A program made the translations under genes and the position numbers. From the NCBI GenBank assembly GCA_964450955.1, contig CAYVFI010000013.1, positions 83,340 to 147,339 of the forward strand: a stretch of 64,000 nucleotides of DNA. The letters are read 5' to 3'. Below the pieces are notes generated by a model. It searched no databases. It saw only the letters and a program-made list of their open reading frames with translations, and was not told where the DNA came from. The DNA comes from CAYNWT01 sp964450955 (lineage in GTDB: Bacteria > Planctomycetota > Planctomycetia > Planctomycetales > Planctomycetaceae). Shown piece after piece: positions 54,978 through 64,000 of this stretch (the stretch's first letter is position 1; the number at the start of each line of letters is the position of its first letter).

Positions 54978-55243
54978 GATTCACTCCATCGTAAGTACTG
55001 CGGGACCATCTTCTGGCCCATGCAGAGTAGTCCGTGGCGGACAGGTTTTCGAGTAAACCGAGGGCTGCCGAGTAGCCCGACGAACTCAAGTGGACTCCAA
55101 TAACGCGATTGGCTTGTTCGATCGCGTACAATTGGGATTAGAGGACGCTTGTTTGACACGGGTTGCTTCGTTCCAAACGAGCATGTCGTTCCGTGTGTTT
55201 CGTGTCTTCTGTGTCTTTCGTGGTTGAAAGTCGTTAGCACAAG

Positions 55244-55621
55244 TCACCGAACGATCCGTTCCCATTCCACCTTTGGATGATGCCCAAAGTTGACGAGCAG
55301 ACCGAGACGCATGCCTGTCGCCTTCAGGTAGTTGTGCACTTGAGCTCGATGCTCATTGGTAAGCTGCGAGACAGCTTTGATCTCAACGATGATCGTGTCG
55401 AAGCTGATGAAGTCTGGCTTGTAGGTCTGCGTCAGAACCTTGCCCTTGTAGCTTAGTTGCAACCCGGGCTGGGATGCGAACGGAATGCCCTGCAAACCAA
55501 GTTCGATTTCGAGGCACTCCTGGTAGACCGGTTCGAGGAAGCCATTGCCTTTCTCTTTGTAGACTTCGAAACAGGCTCCCATGATCTTGTAGGACTCTTC
55601 TTTGAAGAGGATCTCTGGCAT
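55244..55621 (-). CDS. GxxExxY protein
   Basis: 125 residues. Signature G27-x-x-E30-x-x-Y33 (GFLEPVY) after a conserved helix KIMGACFEVYKEKG. The PD-(D/E)xK-like core follows: KPDFISFDTIIVEIKAV. Ends in the family pattern MRLGLLVNFG. These stand-alone putative nucleases are typically scattered and embedded in repeats, as here. Function is not established. Confidence 0.92.
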   Translation of the reverse strand: MPEILFKEESYKIMGACFEVYKEKGNGFLEPVYQECLEIELGLQGIPFASQPGLQLSYKGKVLTQTYKPDFISFDTIIVEIKAVSQLTNEHRAQVHNYLKATGMRLGLLVNFGHHPKVEWERIVR

Positions 55622-55926
55622 TGCTTGGCTCCTGATGGTTTGGGGGGCGTTTTTTTACAACCACGAAAGAGACGAAATACACGAAAGGACATGCTCGAGA
55701 AATATGTTAGTGAACGAGGCTTCTAAGTCGCGGCCTTATTGATGCCCTTGACGCATCAGCGATGCCGCAGGCAATAGCGTTAGCAGCATCAGGACTGGTA
55801 GGCTCGCTGACTACAAATCGATCAACTCGACCGCGCACCCTTTTCGTGTCTTTCGTGACTTTCGTGGTTGGACCGGACCGCGCACCCGGTTTTGGAAAGC
55901 GTGGTCCATCTGCTTTCTTTTACAAC

Positions 55927-56026
55927 NNNNNNNNNNNNNNNNNNNNNNNNNNNNNNNNNNNNNNNNNNNNNNNNNNNNNNNNNNNNNNNNNNNNNNNNNN
56001 NNNNNNNNNNNNNNNNNNNNNNNNNN
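55927..56026. other. 100-N scaffold gap
   Basis: Exactly 100 undetermined bases, the usual length of a scaffold placeholder. Both sides carry the same 66-bp sequence, so the true length is unknown. Confidence 0.99.
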
Positions 56027-56192
56027 TTCGTGGTTGAACCGGACCGCGCACCCGGTTTTGGAAAGCGTGGTCCATCTGCTTTCTTTTACAACCATGAAAG
56101 AGACGAAATACACGAAAGGACATGCTTGGAGGAAGACGCGGACTTTTGGTGGAAAGGGACGGTGCCTCGGGTTGCGGAGTGTTTGATGGCTC

Positions 56193-56217
56193 AGGACTCG
56201 TCGCCTTGTCCACTACG
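56193..56217. repeat. dispersed short repeat, copy 3
   Basis: GGACTCGTCGCCTTGTCCAC; third copy of the element at 3739-3766 and 53487-53513. Confidence 0.55.
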
Positions 56218-56344
56218 ACCCAACTACGCGTCCATTTCGTTGGTTTCTTCCCTTTCGTGGTTGAATTCGGCCGCGCACCCAATTGCGGATGGTCCGGGTT
56301 CATCTCTAATCTGGTAGTAGGAAATCCGACTGTTGAGGCCACCA

Positions 56345-59300
56345 ATGACTAAGCACATCTTTCTTGTCGCTCTTCTTGTTACCGCCGTTGTTGCTCAGGA
56401 CAAGGATCCAAATCCAAATCCAAATCCAGATGCAGACGTTGTGGTTGAAAAGACTGCGGTGAAAGCAATCGAAGCTGCTGCTGAAGGGAAGGACGACAAG
56501 AAGGCCAAGCCTGCAGCCCAACTCAACACCGGCATGTTGGCTGGAGCCATGACGTTCCGCAGCGTTGGGCCGGCGTTTATGTCGGGTCGGATCGGTGATG
56601 TTGCCATCGATCAGGTTCAGCCGAATACCTGGTATGTCGCCGTGGCATCGGGTGGCGTTTGGAAGACCACCAACGCGGGCACGACGTTCAAGCCGATCTT
56701 TGATGACAAGCCTTCGTACTCGATTGGGTGCGTGAGCATCGATCCTTCCGTGCACACAACCGTTTGGGTTGGAACCGGTGAGAACAACGGCGGTCGCCAC
56801 ATTGGATTCGGTGACGGTGTTTACGTCAGTCACGATTCGGGCAGCACGTGGCACCATCGTGGGCTGGAGAAGTCGGAACACGTCAGCAAGGTGCTGGTCG
56901 ATCCGCGGGACAGCAATGTTGTGTTCGCTGCGTCGCAGGGCCCACTGTGGTCGCCGGGTGGCGAACGTGGTTTGTTCAAGTCGACCGATGGTGGGAAGAA
57001 CTGGAAGAACGTTCTCTCGGCCGGCGGCAAAGGCAGGAGCGTTGAAGAGAACAAAGACAGCTACACTGGCGTCACTGACGTCGTCATGGATCCAAAGAAC
57101 CCCGACATCATGTACGCGGCCACGCATCAGCGGCACCGCAACGTCTGGGCCATCATCAACACGGGTCCGGAAACCGGCATCTTCAAATCGACCGACGGAG
57201 GTGAGTCGTGGACGGAACTCAAGACCGGACTGCCTGGCGGAGACATGGGCAAGATCTCGCTGCAGGTGTCGCCTCAGAAATCGAACGTCGTTTACGCCAC
57301 CATTGAACTCACCGGTCGCAAAGGCGGGTTCTGGAGAAGCGAAAACTTCGGAGCCAGTTGGAAGAAGACCAGCGACTTTGTTTCCGGCGGAACCGGTCCG
57401 CACTACTACCAGGAACTCTGGGCCGACCCGCATCGTTACGGCGTGCTGTACCAGGCCAACAACAGTTTCATGCGAAGTGAAGACGACGGCGTGACCTGGG
57501 ACAACATCGAAGGTCGCAACAAGCACGTCGACAACCACGCCGTTGGGTTCCATCCGACCGACAAGGATTTCCTTCTGGTCGGCTGTGACGGTGGCGTCTA
57601 TCGGAGCTACGACTACTGCAAGACGTGGGCGTTTTGCGAGAACCTGCCGCTGGCTCAGTTCTACAAAGTCTCAACCGACAACGACTATCCGTTTTACAAC
57701 ATCGCGGGCGGAACGCAGGACAACTACTCGCAGTACGGCCCGTCGCAAACCGCCAGCGTGCAGGGCATCACCAACGCCGACTGGATCAAGACCATCGGCG
57801 GCGACGGTCACGACAACGCCATCGACCCGGAAGACCCGGACACCATCTACGGCGAATCGCAGCAGGGAAACATCCAGCGGTACGACCGCAAAACTGGCCA
57901 GTCCGTCGGCATTCAGCCACAGCCAGGCAAGGGCGAACCATCGTTCCGGTTCAACTGGGACTCACCGATTCTCATCAGCCCGCACTCGCACACGCGGCTG
58001 TACTTCGCGTCGCAATACCTGCATCGCAGCGACGACCGAGGCGACAGTTGGACAAAGGTTTCGCCCGACCTGTCTCGCAACCGCAACCGATACGAACTAC
58101 CGACCATGGGCCGCGTTCACAGCATCGACGCCGGCTACGACATGTACGCGATGAGCCAACACTCCAACATCACGTCCATCAGCGAATCGCCGGTGGTCGA
58201 AGGTTTGTTGTATGTCGGAACCGACGACGGCCTGATTCAGATTTCTGAAGACGGCGGGAAGAACTGGCGGAAGGTCGACAAGATTTTCGGCGTTCCCGAA
58301 TACTTCTTCGTCAACGATATCAAAGCTGACCTGCACGACGCCGACACCGTTTACGCCTGCGTCGATGATCACAAGACCGGCGACTACAAGCCGTACGTCA
58401 TCCGCAGCACCGACCGCGGCCGCACGTGGGATATGATGGTCGGCAACCTGCCCGACAAACACATCTGCTGGCGAATCGTGCAGGACCACGTTCGCAAAGA
58501 CCTGTTCTTCCTCGCCACCGAATTCGGCATCTTCTGCACGCTGGACGCCGGTGAGAAATGGTTTGAACTCAGCAGCGGCCTGCCAACAATTTCGTTCCGA
58601 GACCTGGACATTCAGAAGCGAGAAAACGACCTGGTCGCCGCATCGTTCGGCCGTAGCTTCTACGTGCTCGACGACTACAGCATGCTGCGAGAAGCCACGC
58701 CGGAACTGTTCACGGAAAACAAGTTCCACATGTTCCCCATTCGCCGAGCGTTCTGGTACGTGAAGTCCGATGCACTCGGCGGCGAAAAGGGTTTCCAGGG
58801 CGACGCGATGTACAACGCGAAGAACCCAGACTACGGAGCCGTCTTCCGCTACTACATCGGCGATACCTACAAGTCGCTGAAAGCCAAGCGAAAAGAAGCC
58901 GAAGCCAAAATCCGCAAAGCCGGCGGTGACGTCCCGATCCCAACCTTCGAGGAACTTCAGGCGGAAGAAGACGAGATCGTACCTCGTTACTACGTCGAGA
59001 TCAGCGACGAAGCCGGAACCGTTGTCGCTCGCAAAGACCTAAGCGGCGGCAAAGGCATCCACAAAACGACCTGGACCTTCACATACGAAGGCCTGCTACC
59101 ACAAAGCCCCCGCATGGGCCCGATGGTCGCTCCCGGAACCTACACCGTTGCCGCCTACAAATTCGCCGACGGCAAAGCCGAATCACTGGGCGACCCGACC
59201 GAATTCAAAGTCGAATCAATCGTCCAGCCAACATTGCCAATGCAGGACCGAACCGAAGTCATCGCGTTGGTCAAAGAGATGGGCCTGTACGTCAACAAGA

Positions 59301-59710
59301 CCTACGCCGCCAGCCAACAACTAACCGAACGAGTCGACCAGATCACCGAACTCATCGGCCTCCTGAAGAACCACCCCAAGGGAACCCCCGAACTCCTGGC
59401 CGAAGCCCAAACCCTAAAGTCCCGTCTCGACACCTTCACCCGCAAACTAAACGGCGACGACTTAAAGGACGCCCGCTGGGTCATGACCGAACCCGGCATC
59501 ACCCGCCGCCTCCAACGAGCCATGTTCGGCTCCCTAAGAGGCACCCACGGCCCCACCATAACCACGAAAGAACAATGGGCCATCGGCAAAGAACAATGGG
59601 AAGAAATCGAAGCCGACCTCTTGAAACTCATCGGTGATGAGATGGAAGCGTTCGAGAAGGCTGTTGATGAGGCAGGGGTTCCATGGACGAAGGGGCGTGA
59701 TCAGCCGTAG
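56345..59710 (+). CDS. secreted BNR / sortilin-like repeat protein
   Basis: 1121 residues from ATG 56345 with GAGG six bases upstream and signal MTKHIFLVALLVTAVVAQ. A Lys/Ala-rich spacer (DPNPNPNPD...) is followed by two propellers of VPS10/BNR Asp-box repeats, at least eight: SGGVWKTTNAGTTF, HDSGSTWHHRG, STDGGKNWKNV, SEDGGKNWRKV. The C-terminal portion is helical (TERVDQITELIGLLKN). Resembles large exported sialidase-like or xyloglucanase-like propellers of Bacteroidetes and Planctomycetes; the enzyme activity is not defined. Confidence 0.9.
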   Translation: MTKHIFLVALLVTAVVAQDKDPNPNPNPDADVVVEKTAVKAIEAAAEGKDDKKAKPAAQLNTGMLAGAMTFRSVGPAFMSGRIGDVAIDQVQPNTWYVAVASGGVWKTTNAGTTFKPIFDDKPSYSIGCVSIDPSVHTTVWVGTGENNGGRHIGFGDGVYVSHDSGSTWHHRGLEKSEHVSKVLVDPRDSNVVFAASQGPLWSPGGERGLFKSTDGGKNWKNVLSAGGKGRSVEENKDSYTGVTDVVMDPKNPDIMYAATHQRHRNVWAIINTGPETGIFKSTDGGESWTELKTGLPGGDMGKISLQVSPQKSNVVYATIELTGRKGGFWRSENFGASWKKTSDFVSGGTGPHYYQELWADPHRYGVLYQANNSFMRSEDDGVTWDNIEGRNKHVDNHAVGFHPTDKDFLLVGCDGGVYRSYDYCKTWAFCENLPLAQFYKVSTDNDYPFYNIAGGTQDNYSQYGPSQTASVQGITNADWIKTIGGDGHDNAIDPEDPDTIYGESQQGNIQRYDRKTGQSVGIQPQPGKGEPSFRFNWDSPILISPHSHTRLYFASQYLHRSDDRGDSWTKVSPDLSRNRNRYELPTMGRVHSIDAGYDMYAMSQHSNITSISESPVVEGLLYVGTDDGLIQISEDGGKNWRKVDKIFGVPEYFFVNDIKADLHDADTVYACVDDHKTGDYKPYVIRSTDRGRTWDMMVGNLPDKHICWRIVQDHVRKDLFFLATEFGIFCTLDAGEKWFELSSGLPTISFRDLDIQKRENDLVAASFGRSFYVLDDYSMLREATPELFTENKFHMFPIRRAFWYVKSDALGGEKGFQGDAMYNAKNPDYGAVFRYYIGDTYKSLKAKRKEAEAKIRKAGGDVPIPTFEELQAEEDEIVPRYYVEISDEAGTVVARKDLSGGKGIHKTTWTFTYEGLLPQSPRMGPMVAPGTYTVAAYKFADGKAESLGDPTEFKVESIVQPTLPMQDRTEVIALVKEMGLYVNKTYAASQQLTERVDQITELIGLLKNHPKGTPELLAEAQTLKSRLDTFTRKLNGDDLKDARWVMTEPGITRRLQRAMFGSLRGTHGPTITTKEQWAIGKEQWEEIEADLLKLIGDEMEAFEKAVDEAGVPWTKGRDQP

Positions 59711-59790
59711 CTGTTGTGTATGCGCATGCGTGCCTTTAACACAGCGACCCAATGGACGCTTGTTAAAGCGATCGTTTAACATGGCTTGTT

Positions 59791-60426
59791 TTGCCAGCCT
59801 TGTTAAAGCCATGGTGCAACATGACTGCCGACTCACAGAGAGCAGGCGTATACATCGCTCAGCCAACAGGCTATCGAGCATTTATCCCAAGGCCGCTTCC
59901 GATGACGATCATCGAAGTGCGCGAAGTCGCTGCGGCCGATGGCGTGACACCGCTGCACTGGGTTCTGTTCACATCCGAGCGTGTGCGAAGTTTCAACGCT
60001 GCATGGAAGATCATCGAGTGGTACGAAAAGCGTCCGATCATTGAGGACTACCACAAGTGTTTGAAGACGGGCTGCCGTGTCGAATCTCGTCAGTACGCTA
60101 CCGGCGATCGACTGGAACGCGTGACGGGACTGTTGAGTGTGGTTGCCGTGCGTTTGCTGCAGTTAAAGTTCCTCGCCCGATCGAATCCTGACACTCGAGC
60201 GAAGCGAGTCGTACCCGACATGTGGCTGAAGATGCTGAAAGCTCTTCGTCCGAAGAGCCGTCAAGCAACGGTGCAGGAATTCTTCCGCTCATTGGCCATG
60301 CTGGGCGGTTTCCTGGGCCGCAAGCACGACGGACAACCTGGATGGATCACCATCTGGAGAGGCTTCACAAAACTCTCAATCGCCATCCAGGGAGCAAACG
60401 CTATGGGACTCAAGAAATGTGGGTAA
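59791..60426 (+). pseudogene. IS4-family transposase, 3' remnant
   Basis: 211 codons matching only the C-terminal part of IS4/Tn5-like transposases: IIEWYEKRPIIEDYHKCLKTG with the catalytic Glu of the DDE triad, VESRQYATGDRLERVTGLLS, then GWITIWRGFTKLSIAIQG ending KKCG. The N-terminal two thirds, with both Asp residues, is absent. No terminal inverted repeats found. An old insertion decaying between two operons. Confidence 0.85.
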
Positions 60427-60755
60427 TGACAAGGACTAAAAGTCCGAGGCTATCGCATGTCGTTGCTCCGCAACTTGGCGTTCTCGTTGCGAAAGGTCTG
60501 GGCTGACGAGGAAGCAATCCATATCCCGGTCAAGACGCAAGCAGACAGGATTTACATGATTCGCAGGATGACATGCTCGTCCGGGCGGCCGCATCATGTT
60601 CATCCTGAAAATCCTGTCCAAGACCTTCGCACAGACTGAGCCGGGGAATGGGCCACAGATTGACACGGATCCTCACGGATGACAGAGAGAGCAAGGTGCC
60701 CAACCTATCCGCCAAGATCGCGTTCATCCGTGCCTAACTCCCAAACCTGAGCCAC
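60427..60755. other. spacer between IS remnant and Tat protein gene
   Basis: About 330 bases; includes the phrase TCATCCTGAAAATCCTGTCC, a low-complexity sequence often seen in spacers. No gene supported. It may hold the other part of the IS element's end. Confidence 0.4.
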
Positions 60756-62261
60756 CTACGCGGTTCCGGCCAGGAGCTTGATGCCTCTTTCGACAGCGGG
60801 GTTGTTCTCGCTGTTTGTGCCTTGAAGAAAGACGCTCGTGGCAGCGAGTAGATGTGGACGCCACTCTGGACTCACGCGGCGGTATTCCTCGAACATCGCG
60901 ATGGGGTACTTCATTTCGTGGGCGTTGATTGATAAACGTCGAGCCATCGCGTGTTGAGCCGCTTTGATGAACTCGTTGGCGCCTTCGCGAGTTTGTGTCA
61001 GGGCGAAGGTTAGCTCGGCAGCCTTGAGTTGGCCGGTTCGATCGTCGTCTCGCTTCAGGAAGATGCGAGGAGGAAGGGCCGTCAGCATGGCTTCGATTGT
61101 TTCCTGAGCGTCCCCTTTCAGGTCGATCGCCTGCAGTGTGGCCGCATCGCCCGGCCGGAGACCATCGCGGCCTTTCACGCCCAACATGAATTCAGTGACC
61201 CATGAAAGAGCCTGCAGCATCGTGAGGTAACGAGTCCGCGAATCCAGACTCGTCGCGAACACATGATGCAGCGCGTTTGCTGCGGTGTTGGAATGCAGTG
61301 CGCGCGTCCCCATCTGTCCGCCCTTCTCGACGAAAAGCATTAGCTCGGCGGCCATCAGATGGATCGCGTCCCAAACGGTGCCCGCTTTGATATTCCCGGC
61401 GATCAGGTTCTCGGCAACCCAGTCGTTGCTGTTCCACCACTTGCCTTTCTTCATCACAGCCAGCAGCTCGATGGTGCGTTCCTTGTCCGCCTGGTGAGAC
61501 GCCCAGTCGACAGGCAAACGATCGTGAGTCTTTTCAAGCCGCTCGACGTTATGCGGGTACGGTTGCCCCTCGAGCGTGTGCTTCTGCCGAAACATGTCAC
61601 GAACGATGTACCTGAGCGTGGGTTCGGCATGATGCCAACCGATCGTGTTGAGTGCTCGCCCCGCACTGACGATCCCGATCGGGATATGCCCGATGAAGAA
61701 ATTATCGCGAGCCGCATAAGGCAGGAACTTCGCATACGCCTGCTTCGGCCCCTGCTTGCGACAGATCGCGATGATGGCGTGTTCCGCCTTCTCACGATCC
61801 ATGGCTTCCATCGCGGCTTTGAACTCGGCGTCCGCGTTCTCCGCAGATGGCAGCGAACCGCCGATGGGCTTCACCTCCGACTTTCGGAACCGAGTCAGAT
61901 GTTCCTTCATAACATCAACGGCCCAGAACAGCGGCAGCATCCGATCGTTGGCTCCCAGGTCCAGCGAAAGCTGATGCGCTGAGTGAACCAGGTATACGCT
62001 GTGATGCCCATCCCGCAGCGCGGCAAACATGAAAGCGCCTGCCAGCAGTTCGCGATACGGAACCCCACGTTGCAATTCTTTCACAAGTAACGCCTGACAT
62101 TCCTCGCGTGGCGTATCATCAATCAACCGGACCAGCCGCTTCGTCTCCGAATCCATCCGAATGCCATCACTAGGAAGCCGCGCTTCGGCCCATGACAGAG
62201 GAGAATGAGCCAGAGCCAGGCCGCCCGAAATCGCACACAGGAAATCTCTTCGCGAAGCCAT
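60756..62261 (-). CDS. Tat-exported protein of unknown function
   Basis: 501 residues with twin-arginine signal ASRRDFLCAISGGLALAHS. The body is helix-rich with conserved-looking His and acidic patches (RDGHHSVYLVHSAHQLS, LPLFWAVDVMKEHLTRF, TIGWHHAEPTLRYIVRDMF). I recall a planctomycete family with RLLRLIDDTPR-type starts and PLFWALD motifs but no assigned activity. The many paired His could bind metal. Stands alone. Confidence 0.8.
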   Translation of the reverse strand: MASRRDFLCAISGGLALAHSPLSWAEARLPSDGIRMDSETKRLVRLIDDTPREECQALLVKELQRGVPYRELLAGAFMFAALRDGHHSVYLVHSAHQLSLDLGANDRMLPLFWAVDVMKEHLTRFRKSEVKPIGGSLPSAENADAEFKAAMEAMDREKAEHAIIAICRKQGPKQAYAKFLPYAARDNFFIGHIPIGIVSAGRALNTIGWHHAEPTLRYIVRDMFRQKHTLEGQPYPHNVERLEKTHDRLPVDWASHQADKERTIELLAVMKKGKWWNSNDWVAENLIAGNIKAGTVWDAIHLMAAELMLFVEKGGQMGTRALHSNTAANALHHVFATSLDSRTRYLTMLQALSWVTEFMLGVKGRDGLRPGDAATLQAIDLKGDAQETIEAMLTALPPRIFLKRDDDRTGQLKAAELTFALTQTREGANEFIKAAQHAMARRLSINAHEMKYPIAMFEEYRRVSPEWRPHLLAATSVFLQGTNSENNPAVERGIKLLAGTA

Positions 62262-63032
62262 GTCACTTCCTTCCAGTCCGGTTGGCAGATGGGACCGAGG
62301 ATAACACTCCTTACGTCTTCAACTGAATCGTCTGAGTTCAGCTACGACGAGTTTCGTTTTCCTCCGTGCCTCCAGGAGAGTATTTCTTTGCAGTCAGACT
62401 CAGGCTCGCTTAAAGAGGTACGAAGGCACAGAAGACTGCTCGGGATGAAACGTCGACTCTCAACCGTTTTTTGGATTTCGTGAACCAGAACAGGAACAAG
62501 GGATGATGCCGTCCTAACTAGAGGCTATTGGGAGTCTGAAACTGAGACTCCCCCGGAGAGAGCCACGCGATGCCACAGAACGAGGAATCATCGTGGAAGC
62601 CACGCTGGATTGATCTATGACGACGACTTCAAAGTTGAAGGTGTTCAGATATCGCTGGGCGGTCATGCCCCAGGTCGGTCGTGGAAGGTTTGGAATCTCA
62701 TGGACGCACCTGTTGCATGTCTGGAAGAATGTACAGTTTTAGTGGGAGTACGCCCGGTGGTGATTCGTAAGCAGTTCTACATCGGGCGGCGTTAGACCGG
62801 GTTGGCGGGCAGAACGGACGTGACATCCCGAGCCAATCAAACAACGCGTTTGTAGGGTGGAGGTCTGTTTTGCTACGTGCTTGGCCCACACGTCAGCTGC
62901 GGCGTTGGAATTTGTGAAATTGCGGGGAATGGGATTTTTCTCCAGGGGGAGGCTCGAAACTGCTTCGGCCGGGTATTAACATTGAAGCTTCTGTTCACTG
63001 CTGACTCGGGTGCCACGAAAGAGACGGGCTGG
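62262..63032. other. spacer before the PEP-CTERM gene
   Basis: 770 bases without a convincing gene. A perfect hairpin GGGAGTCT-GAAACTG-AGACTCCC sits at 62530-62552 without a T run. A short frame at 62610-62795 (VEGVQISLGGHAPGRSW) is probably random. Confidence 0.5.
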
Positions 63033-63758
63033 ATGAGATATTTAACTTTCGCGTTCCTTGTTCTTGGAATTGCCGCGGATGCGAGCGCCAACATCGTTTT
63101 GGACTTCAGCGACCTGTCAACCTTTACCAGTGTGACGGGGTTGTCGGGACAATCTACTGCTCAGTTCACCGACGATGTTCTAATTAGCGGCCATGCCTAC
63201 ACGCTGACTGTTGATGTTGCAGGATTCGCGTCAGATGGATTTGGTAGTTTTAATCCCGCGGAAGTGAACCGACTGGCGAACCTCCAGGGTCTGTCGGTGG
63301 GCGGAGACGATTCCATAACACTGGGGGAGAGGCTGCTGTTCACCTTTAATTTGGCTGCGGTCGACCCCACGATTCATCAGCTTGACTCTTTCAATCTTGA
63401 AGTCTTGCAGCACGGTGCCGTCACGGGAGCCTCGGGGACCGCATCAGGTGTTAGTGTCAGCGATGGGACGACAACGCAAGACTTGGTTAACACTCCGACT
63501 GGCGCTGGGACAGCACCCTTCGGAACTACGCTCAATTCAGGTTTCGAGGACTTAAACGGCGTAACGTTGACAATCGCTTCGCGTCCAACGGGTAACGTTT
63601 CGAACACAGATCCGGGTAGCGTCGAGGGTATTTTCATCTTTGACCTGGCGGCAACCTCTTTGCTTACAGCGACAGGGGTTCCAGAACCGTCTTCGGTGTT
63701 GATGTGCGGTTTCTGCTTCGTCGGCCTGGCGACCCGTCGGCGACGACGACGCTCTTAG
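63033..63758 (+). CDS. PEP-CTERM sorting-domain protein
   Basis: 241 residues from ATG 63033 (signal MRYLTFAFLVLGIAADASA). A beta-rich middle with repeats of Thr/Ser/Gly (GAVTGASGTASGVSVSDGT) and the C-terminal sorting signal VPEPSSVLMCGFCFVGLATRRRRR: PEP box, hydrophobic helix and Arg cluster. It should be processed by an exosortase and sent to the cell surface. No exosortase is in this window. Confidence 0.93.
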   Translation: MRYLTFAFLVLGIAADASANIVLDFSDLSTFTSVTGLSGQSTAQFTDDVLISGHAYTLTVDVAGFASDGFGSFNPAEVNRLANLQGLSVGGDDSITLGERLLFTFNLAAVDPTIHQLDSFNLEVLQHGAVTGASGTASGVSVSDGTTTQDLVNTPTGAGTAPFGTTLNSGFEDLNGVTLTIASRPTGNVSNTDPGSVEGIFIFDLAATSLLTATGVPEPSSVLMCGFCFVGLATRRRRRRS

Positions 63759-63852
63759 TCTGAACGCAGTCAGTAACATCAGCCTAAGCACGAAATACCT
63801 TTATCTGTGCTTGCCTGAATCAGGTGTGCAACCCACCGCCTGCCGTCTTAAC

Positions 63853-63873
63853 AGCGCGCTGATGAAGCGCGCT
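63853..63873. terminator. palindrome between convergent genes
   Basis: AGCGCGCT-GATGA-AGCGCGCT hairpin (8-bp stem) after the PEP-CTERM gene. Without a clear T run it may be a weak terminator or a repeat. Confidence 0.45.
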
Positions 63874-63938
63874 TTGGTCGGGCGCGGGAACCGTGTCGGC
63901 TGGGCGCGAATGGCTAAGGCTACACAAGCGAGTTAGCT

Positions 63939-64000
63939 CTACGCTCCCACTTGCACGGTGGCGATACCAAACTCTTTGTCCAGTTCTCGTTCGTGCTGAT
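63939..64000 (-). CDS. C-terminal end of an unidentified gene
   Basis: The minus strand reads open from the right edge to TAG at 63939-63941 and gives HERELDKEFGIATVQVGA. The charged, regular composition looks like the end of a protein. Too short to identify. Confidence 0.4.
   Translation of the reverse strand, partial: QHERELDKEFGIATVQVGA

Larger units (their letters stand above)
55190..56270. repeat. repeat field around GxxExxY gene
   Basis: At least six copies of a motif like TTTCGTGTCTTTCGTGGTTG, in both orientations, near 55199-55227, 55658-55692, 55845-55870, 56027-56036, 56088-56120 and 56245-56260. A 66-bp direct repeat (55861-55926 and 56027-56092, one mismatch) flanks the 100 N, so the gap is a tandem repeat that did not assemble. 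Confidence 0.75.

Noticed and set aside
62610..62795. Small 61-codon plus-strand gene
   Set aside because: No ribosome site or family and ordinary spacer composition.
1..64000. CRISPR arrays, rRNA or tRNA genes
   Set aside because: No regularly spaced direct repeats with unique spacers and no recognisable rRNA or tRNA arms were noticed; a tRNAscan or Infernal run would settle it.

Overview
The window looks like draft-assembly chromosome of a Planctomycetota bacterium (Planctomycetales-like, moderately GC-rich). This rests on the gene families: a DUF1559 prepilin-like protein, a LEPR-XLL/RTX-repeat protein, a giant PVC-type dehydrogenase/cytochrome c protein, a Ser/Thr kinase-STAND-FGE fusion next to an ECF sigma factor, a PEP-CTERM protein, a BNR/sortilin-like exoprotein, GxxExxY, and many short hairpin repeats between genes. 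The genus is not determined. A run of 100 N (55927-56026) marks a scaffold join.

Layout. 1-3.6 kb: a two-component system (kinase cut by the left edge) and queC-queE for 7-deazaguanine synthesis. 3.9-10 kb: hflX and a 1558-residue secreted enzyme with SGNH, GDPD, SMP-30, SGNH and SGNH modules. 10-13.1 kb: a GntR-ATPase-permease (YtrA-type) operon with a perfect 20-bp operator-like palindrome. 13.8-15.0 kb: a secreted thioredoxin-like protein whose frame is crossed by one in-frame UGA, directly followed by a SECIS-like hairpin. This candidate selenoprotein is the most interesting locus here. 15.2-19.3 kb: two small paralogous membrane proteins, an EEP-family hydrolase, the DUF1559 protein with a lipoprotein, and a zinc-ribbon protein. 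19.5-26.6 kb: a second ABC exporter and the 1706-residue VCBS/PVC-dehydrogenase/cytochrome c protein, which carries three intergenic-type inverted repeats in frame. 26.6-29.5 kb: a DUF455 ferritin-like protein, small secreted or unknown proteins and a DHH phosphoesterase. 29.5-34.1 kb: an accessory stretch with eroded coding sequence, a FloA flotillin homologue and several very small genes, ending in an HTH mini-gene. 34.2-43.2 kb: a HEAT-repeat exoprotein, manA, a transglutaminase-like exoprotein, a DUF58 protein, pheA, and gltA-dapB. 43.7-49.9 kb: an L,D-transpeptidase and the kinase/ECF sigma pair. 50.2-55 kb: the RTX protein, an aldo/keto reductase, a TolB-like propeller and a SELENBP1-like methanethiol oxidase. 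55.2-64 kb: GxxExxY in a repeat field, the BNR exoprotein, an IS4 transposase remnant, an unknown Tat-exported protein, a PEP-CTERM protein and the last codons of one more gene.

Most genes are housekeeping (queuosine, mannose-6-P, Phe, Lys/DAP, citrate) or exported planctomycete catabolic and surface proteins. The regulatory units are HK/RR, GntR-ABC and ECF-kinase. No rRNA, tRNA, CRISPR array or intact insertion sequence was recognised. All functional calls come from motif reading and memory of the families; no database search was run.
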